A stretch of 64,000 bases of DNA, taken from the NCBI GenBank assembly GCA_000499405.2, contig HG738139.1, positions 8,456,616-8,520,615 of the forward strand, given 5' to 3'. The notes beneath the pieces are model-generated. The model saw only the letters and a list, made by a program, of their open reading frames with translations. It had not been told where the DNA came from and made no database searches. Both the position numbers and the translations under genes were made by a program. Positions 58,187 through 64,000 of the stretch are shown one piece after another; position 1 is the first letter of the stretch; the number at the start of each line of letters is the position of its first letter. This DNA comes from Onchocerca volvulus. Its lineage: Eukaryota; Nematoda; Chromadorea; Rhabditida; Onchocercidae.

Positions 58187-59652
58187 CTGAAAAAGAAGCG
58201 TTAAGTTGTTATAAACTCTTTTTACTACTAAACTTATCCTCTTTGAAAAACTTCCAGCAATCACCAATTCATCTACCAGCTCATTCTTCTTTAATTCATT
58301 TAATGTTGTAGATTTTTTTTTTTAGTGGATAGCTTTTATGGTCTGTGTAAACTTAAGAGAAGGATAATGATAACGAAAATTTCAGTATAGAAGCTGATGC
58401 TTTATTTTTGGAAATATCTCAAAGATCGGCGATAGTTCATTAGTTAGCTTCTTACCCAACATTCTATTCTATATTCAGATGTTAAATTGCCTTGTAATGA
58501 TTATTTCAAATATTTAAGCTCGGATTGATAAAGTATTTCTTCATTTGGTTGATTCAGGGATATATCACCACAGTAATATTAAATTTATTTAATGTATTTT
58601 CACAGTTCCCAGAGATTTTGAAGTCGTCTAAACATTTGAAATATTCTCTGTCGACACATAGTTTCTTCATTATCAGTGTACTTTAAAAAGTAAATGTCCC
58701 TTTATCTTCCGTTTCTATCGATTCTCATTATTAATTCGATTGTCAAGAGAATAATTTCTATATGGAAGCTTATCCGGATCTCTTGACAGTTTGAAAACAT
58801 TTGGATAAAACCTCCAAACTAGATAAAACGCTCACCTTGAGAAGAAGCTATTTTGACATTTTTGAAATAGACAAAGAAAATGGAATTTTCCTTTTTTCAT
58901 GACCCTTTGTTAAACGTATTTGTCTTCTATAAATTTGAGAAATATAAAAACTGAAACCGCTGAAGAACTAATGATAGAAATGAACAATTCAAATTACTGA
59001 AATTCAATTATTCGTACAGACTGAATCCATTTTGGTGAAAATGTACTAACATTTTTCATCTTTGCGAGACATATCGCAGAACATTGGAGATTTTGAAATA
59101 AGAAATCTTCATCTGCCAACATATTACCAATACATCAATACTACTACCACGAATAGAAGGAACAAACCAATATCTACAAATAGTACAATTCATGTGTATC
59201 CATCCACGTGACGTAAGAATAACGAACCGCCAGTGCGGCCGTGATATTCAGATTGATTTTTACATGAATATTTCGCATTTCATAAGCTACCATGATGCGA
59301 GGTGCAGTGTTTCAGTGCTGCACTTTGGAGGAAGGAGTGGTGCAGCGTGTCGGGAACTTGACGAGTCGGTGAAATGTTTTAGAAAATGTTTATCAGCAAA
59401 TAACGCTTTCTACCGTTTCCTTTCTACTTTTAAATATGTAAGATTTTGATTTTTTAGAGAATGGGAAGACGAGCCTAAGATAACGTTCTATGAGAGAAGG
59501 TAAAGTGCTTGGCAGATTCCTTGACAAGACGATAGTTGCCAATTTTTTAGCACGTGCAAGAGCGCCATCATCTTTTCTTTTATTTTTAGCGAAATTATAA
59601 CATTGCTAATTGTGATGGATGGGGCAGTTTTATTGTATTATTCTTTGCAGAC
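58187..59652. other. Divergent spacer between PI4KA and the NYN ribonuclease
   Basis: About 1.5 kb that must contain the missing PI4KA first exon(s) and probably a shared or back-to-back promoter. A possible PI4KA first exon is the minus-strand ATG inside 59045-59075 (MSRKDEK followed by GTTAGT), but no in-frame link to exon 58053-58186 could be made. 59190-59450 is GC-richer than its surroundings. TTCTTTGCAG at 59641-59650, three bases before an ATG, could be a spliced-leader acceptor for the downstream gene. Confidence 0.45.
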
Positions 59653-59884
59653 ATGCTTCTTGAAAAAGTGCCCGAAAATGCAGCTAAACGTTTACTTATT
59701 ATTGATGCCATGAATATGATGCACATGAAAAGGAAGGCAAGTAATACTGGCCGAACCCAGTATGTTTTCTTTTGTTATCCTTTTGTTACTTATATTTTGT
59801 CAACATACTTGCATCACAGAAAATTTTACTAGTAATCATCTTTTATCTTTTTGTTGTCAGTAGATTCACCAAGTATTCATATTT

Positions 59885-59916
<32 letters not shown>

Positions 59917-62900
59917 GATTACTTTCCTTTGAAGAAAAGTAATTGTTGTTCACAAGTTGTTCTACTGCGGCTTAGCATAATCTTTTTAAATGCATATTTC
60001 ATCAATCAGTTTTGCAATCAATTTTCAGCGTCTTAAGAAAGTTATTTGTCATTCATTTTGCACTTCATTTTAGCTGTTGGATAACGCCGACAGTAACTTG
60101 AAATGCGTAAAGTATTAGTGTAACAAATATGTCATCTATTTCATATATATTACGCTATTTATGTATCATATATTGTACATAATCCACATTTACCTCATTT
60201 AAATAGGCTTAGGTGAAATTCAGACAGTGCTTAGGCATTACTGAAATTACAGGAAACAATTAGATTGTTTGTCGATATTACCGATTATGCGGTATTTTAT
60301 CAGGAGAGGACATGCAGTCGAAGTTGTTGTACCTGAATTTTACATTTACAGAAAGTGCTCTAAGGATTTCTATATTTGGAAGGTATCTTTTTCTGGAATT
60401 TTCCATCTTTTCATAGTTTAGTAATTGTTTGCTTCCCCGAAAATAGCTAATAATACATCCCATACACTGAATCATTGGATAATCGTTCATGAGTTCTTGA
60501 AATTCAGTGTTTTTTGGTTATTGTTCTTTAAGGATCTCAATGCTTTGAAACTATTAATAGTGGTGCCATATATGATGCATGATGACCTGGTTGCTCTTAC
60601 GGTTGCAAAGGACTCTTGCGGTTCTGTTATTACACATGTAATTTTGTATATTTTGAAGATTTATATTTCTTAGGTGGATTTTTTCATGAAATAATTCAAG
60701 TGAACAGACGAATGAGGTCTGAAATCCTTAATCTTTTGCTGAAGAGTAGTTTTACATTCAGTTCTTTACATTTAATAAATATTAGAATTAATTTCATTTC
60801 ATCAATAATGCGAGCATTTTTATAACACTCATCCGTACTGAATAATATTGTTTTAGGATAAATTTCGAGATCATTCGAAATGTTTTCCACAACTACGTTC
60901 AGTATGTTCACGTAATATAATCTTGGCATTTATGAATGATGAAAAAAAGTTAAAATTTTTCACAAATGCGAAAGGCGATAAATATTATAAAGACTATTTC
61001 ATGTGTATGAATTACGCATCCGGTATTTTTCCTATTGTTTGGGGTCAGAATGTTAATTTTATGATTGACGTCTTTTATGTGTTTAAGGTTCAGAAAAATC
61101 TAGTATATTGACTGCGTAATATTCGAAGATGTTTGTATGTTGAGGATATAATATAATTTAATTGTATATCTTAATTTTAAACTTGTGACACTGTTTAAGA
61201 TTTATGATAACGATTACCAAATCTATTTATTTAGGCGCTGATTAATTCCAATTCATTTAATACAATTCGTTTTTAAAAAATCACTCGTTATTAGTTTCAG
61301 AACAGTTTTATAGTTTGCCAGAAGATGATGATTATGACCTTGTCAAGGATGAGGAATGGTCTGAAGATCGCAGGAATGAAGTGCTTGAATGCATAGATAA
61401 AATCTATGGATTAGCCGAGGCTCAATACATGCTTGCTGAAGGTTTTTTTCCAAATGATAACTGTTTCTTCATCAAGAATACTGGCATTTTTGAAGTTTTA
61501 GCTTGCCCTATATCTCGGTCATTAGATTTTAATCAGTGATGGCCATTTGCATTGGGCATGTATAATAATCTGTTTTAAATAATGACGATATTGTTGCAGT
61601 AGAACAATTGACCCTTTTTCCTGATAACATACATGAGGAAATAGTGAGAGGTGGTGAAAAACAAGAAGGAATTACAAAAGATGAAAGTGTGAAAGCTTTG
61701 CTTTGTTGGCGCAATACTGCTGAGAAGCAAGAACTGGAAGTAATTTTTCTTAACTTCTCTTATTTCTGCTTTTTATTTGGTATTCAGGATTGCTGCAGAA
61801 AAACCTTGACTGATAATAAAAAATATTTTATTCTTTTTACACAATGTTCTCTTATATTGCATGAAAATAAAAATTTTACCTTATACATATTAACCCGTAG
61901 CTTTTTATACATATCTTTTGCGATTTTCATATAGGACTGTTATTAATTATTCAACTTATAGTATCAACTACGAGAACGTTATGATGGTGCATGTCAGCGA
62001 TGTATCACTTCTAGTTCTTTTGAAGACAGTTTAACCATCTTTGATTTTTCAAATCCTCGTGTTCTGCAGGAAAGCGGAAATGACGGAAATTCGAAAGATG
62101 ACGCAAGCAAGCCCATTGTAAGATATATAAAATTTTTCTCCTTCAACAAAGTTCATAAACTGTGAAAGGAACAGCATATCACACAACATCAACTAGAGCA
62201 TTTCGTCAAAAATGTTGATTGTGTACATTCATATTCTTAATCCATCAGATCTTTAAGAGTGATTAGACGTTGTTATCCAAACATTAGATAATTTTTGAGT
62301 TTCTAATTTTTTATATCGCTTTAATTATATTTTCATACTATGATCAAATATTTATTTCTGTTAAATTTTTCTGAACATTTATAGCCCATCGTAGTAGAAG
62401 AAAATGCTGCTTTTAAAGAATCCATTACTGAAATCATTAATCCGCCGTCTTTGGAAATGTCGATAAGGGATGAAGCAGAGAAAAATCTATTCAAAGATGA
62501 CAGAGTCAGTCTCTTAATAAACTGCTGTTTGTAGATTTTTTTTTGGTAAGAACATGTAAAGGTTGGTGACCTGAATTTTCATTCAGTAATGCTTGGGATA
62601 TTGAAGTTTTTTAGTATTTTCTCTCCTCATATTAGATTTAATTTATTTCTTTTTCTACTAGAAAATTATAGCAGCGTGCTGAATCAAAGGTGCATTTATG
62701 GAAAACTTTAACTGATGAAATGGAAATAGATGGAAAATCCTTCTACGATTTTCTGTCATCATTCCATGGTATTCTTGATAAAAACTTCGTGCTGAATGCT
62801 TATTACGATCAACTCAGTGATTTATCTTTGTCCAAAGAAGAAATAGTAATGCCAGTAAGTTAATAGAATATTTTGTTTATGGCATATCTTTTACATTCAG

Positions 62901-63074
62901 AAAAGAGTATATGCAATCTTCTGGTTTAACATAGCATTTGTATTTGGTCTTAGTTCGAAATCAAAGACTGTTGCATTCATCTTCAAACGAAAAAATTTTT
63001 ACAAATGGAACAAGGAAAAATATTGTGGAAATAAAAGCTTGCATCTTTTTTGATGTTTTTAGCAGGAGATTAGG

Positions 63075-63113
<39 letters not shown>

Positions 63114-63304
63114 AGAGAAGTGTGCATTTCAAAGTAAATATGTCATTTAATTGATAGCGTTTTCAGATTGTATCGTCAAAAATTTTTATTTCTTATTTGA
63201 TCTTTTATTGGAGCAATTTTCAGAAAAACGCATCTGTGAAACTTGAAAAAGAGAAGGAAGCTACTTTTACTGCTTCATCTTCTTTCTGTCCTCATTCTTC
63301 AAAT
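59653..63304 (+). CDS. NYN/PIN-domain endoribonuclease, Regnase/RDE-8-like
   Basis: Ten exons join in phase: 59653-59759, 60253-60382, 60533-60637, 60857-61022, 61301-61441, 61600-61739, 61962-62117, 62385-62504, 62672-62854 and 63224-63304. The first four encode a NYN/PIN fold (about residues 10-165). It has an opening beta-strand LLIIDAMNM with the first acidic residue, a helix then RGHAVEVVVPE, MMHDDLVALTVA with the central Asp pair, and GSVITHDKFRDH with the C-terminal Asp, as in Regnase-1, N4BP1 and nematode RDE-8/NYN proteins. The rest is acidic and Ser-rich without a recognised domain (DDDYDLVKDEEWSED; no CCCH finger). These nucleases cut mRNA and, in C. elegans, act in RNAi and endogenous siRNA pathways; that role here is inferred. 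The 3' end is open, and further exons may lie beyond 63304 or outside the window. Confidence 0.85.
59891..59917. repeat. AT dinucleotide microsatellite
   Basis: A pure TA run of about 27 bases in the first intron of the NYN ribonuclease gene. Confidence 0.9.
63075..63110. repeat. AT dinucleotide microsatellite
   Basis: A pure TA run of about 36 bases in the intron before the exon at 63224 of the NYN ribonuclease gene. A shorter TA run occurs at 51811-51828 in a PI4KA intron. Confidence 0.9.
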
Positions 63305-64000
63305 GTAAACATATCCATAATGAGTTTATTACCTCTGAAATAACGCAGAATAAACAACGTAGTTATTTCATTAACTTTGTGTTTAGTATGATAATTTAAA
63401 GGCTTGAGATGTTAGAAATTTTGCATTTAGGAAAGCTATTTCTAGCTAAATGAAAAATAAGGAGATTCAAAACTCTGGATTTTCCACTATGTTATTGAAA
63501 AAAAAAAAACGCTGTGACAGTGCACAAGACAAATACGATGCACTTAATTTGTAATTTTTTTTTTCGGCAAATCTATCGATTAAAAATTTTCAGATTCCGA
63601 TTAATTGTTTTCATTAATTTTTTTTTAAAACTAATACAGCTGAGGTTCATTAATGCGATAAGAAATCCACATTTAGTAGAATGTAACTTTTCTCAGCATG
63701 AAACATATCGCTGAGGCAATTTCATATAGCAGAACTGTGGACGATAATTCCTTTGAAATATTACAAAAAGTCTTTTACGTTGATGTGGTAGTTGTCATTT
63801 TTAATTCGTTGACATTCTCAATACGATAATTTTTCGAACTCAAACTGTAGTTATTTCAGTCTTTAAAAAAATATTATCTTTTGTTGTAGATTAATATGGT
63901 TTGGGTGCTTTACCTTACGTTTTCCAAACTATGGTTTATGTCTCAGCGGACGAGAATGATTTCTTTATATCCGTAAGAAAATTGAAAGGATACAGAGAGA
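63305..64000 (+). other. Probable continuation of the ribonuclease gene
   Basis: A GTAAAC donor follows the last supported exon. A possible next exon starts after TTGTTGTAG near 63890, where two frames are open for 25-30 codons; the phase-0 one stops at TAA just after TTATATCC. The choice between frames cannot be made here, and the gene may run past the window. Confidence 0.3.

Noticed and set aside
59192..59449. 85-codon plus-strand ORF starting MCIHPRDV
   Set aside because: Lies in the probable promoter region, has no homologue I recognise, and the real downstream gene starts at 59653 after a strong acceptor.

Overview
The window looks like nuclear DNA of a nematode, most likely a filarial worm. 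It is about 70 % AT. Genes are cut into many short exons, with introns that end in TTTCAG or TTTTAG. Every recognisable protein is eukaryotic and closest in layout to nematode versions. A miR-87-type microRNA hairpin and a degenerate BEL/Pao-type LTR element agree with this. No bacterial genes, operons or CRISPR arrays were seen.

Layout. (1) 129-634 (+) holds the last two exons of an unidentified coiled-coil protein. (2) 1884-9654 (+) is a KDM7/PHF8-type JmjC histone lysine demethylase. (3) 10756-13783 (+) is the ALG1 beta-1,4-mannosyltransferase of N-glycan synthesis, with a basic insertion and two possible 3' ends. (4) 14646-16467 (+) is a small predicted single-pass membrane protein. (5) 16468-19665 is gene-poor. 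(6) 19666-26711 (-) is translation initiation factor eIF5B, complete with its tiny first exon. (7) 26712-43839 is a 17-kb gene-poor stretch. It holds a mir-87 hairpin (31237-31322, -), a previously hidden small multi-exon gene (31957-34428, -), a gag/protease-only BEL/Pao-type LTR remnant (36756-39710), a foldback element (41856-42053) and several orphan coding-like exons. (8) 43840-58186 (-) is phosphatidylinositol 4-kinase III alpha (PI4KA), with at least three introns that start with GC rather than GT. (9) 59653-63304 and onward (+) is a NYN/PIN-domain ribonuclease of the Regnase/RDE-8 kind. It is divergent from PI4KA across about 1.5 kb.

The genes do not form one pathway: a chromatin eraser, an ER glycosyltransferase, a ribosome-joining GTPase, a plasma-membrane lipid kinase and an RNA-decay or small-RNA nuclease. 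The least expected content lies in the 27-44 kb interval: the microRNA, the hidden small gene on the same strand just upstream of it, and spliced coding-like fragments that single-frame ORF thresholds miss. Exon borders were placed by eye from splice consensus and reading-frame continuity. Those inside conserved domains are solid. The 5' ends of the demethylase and PI4KA, and the poorly conserved tails, are less certain.
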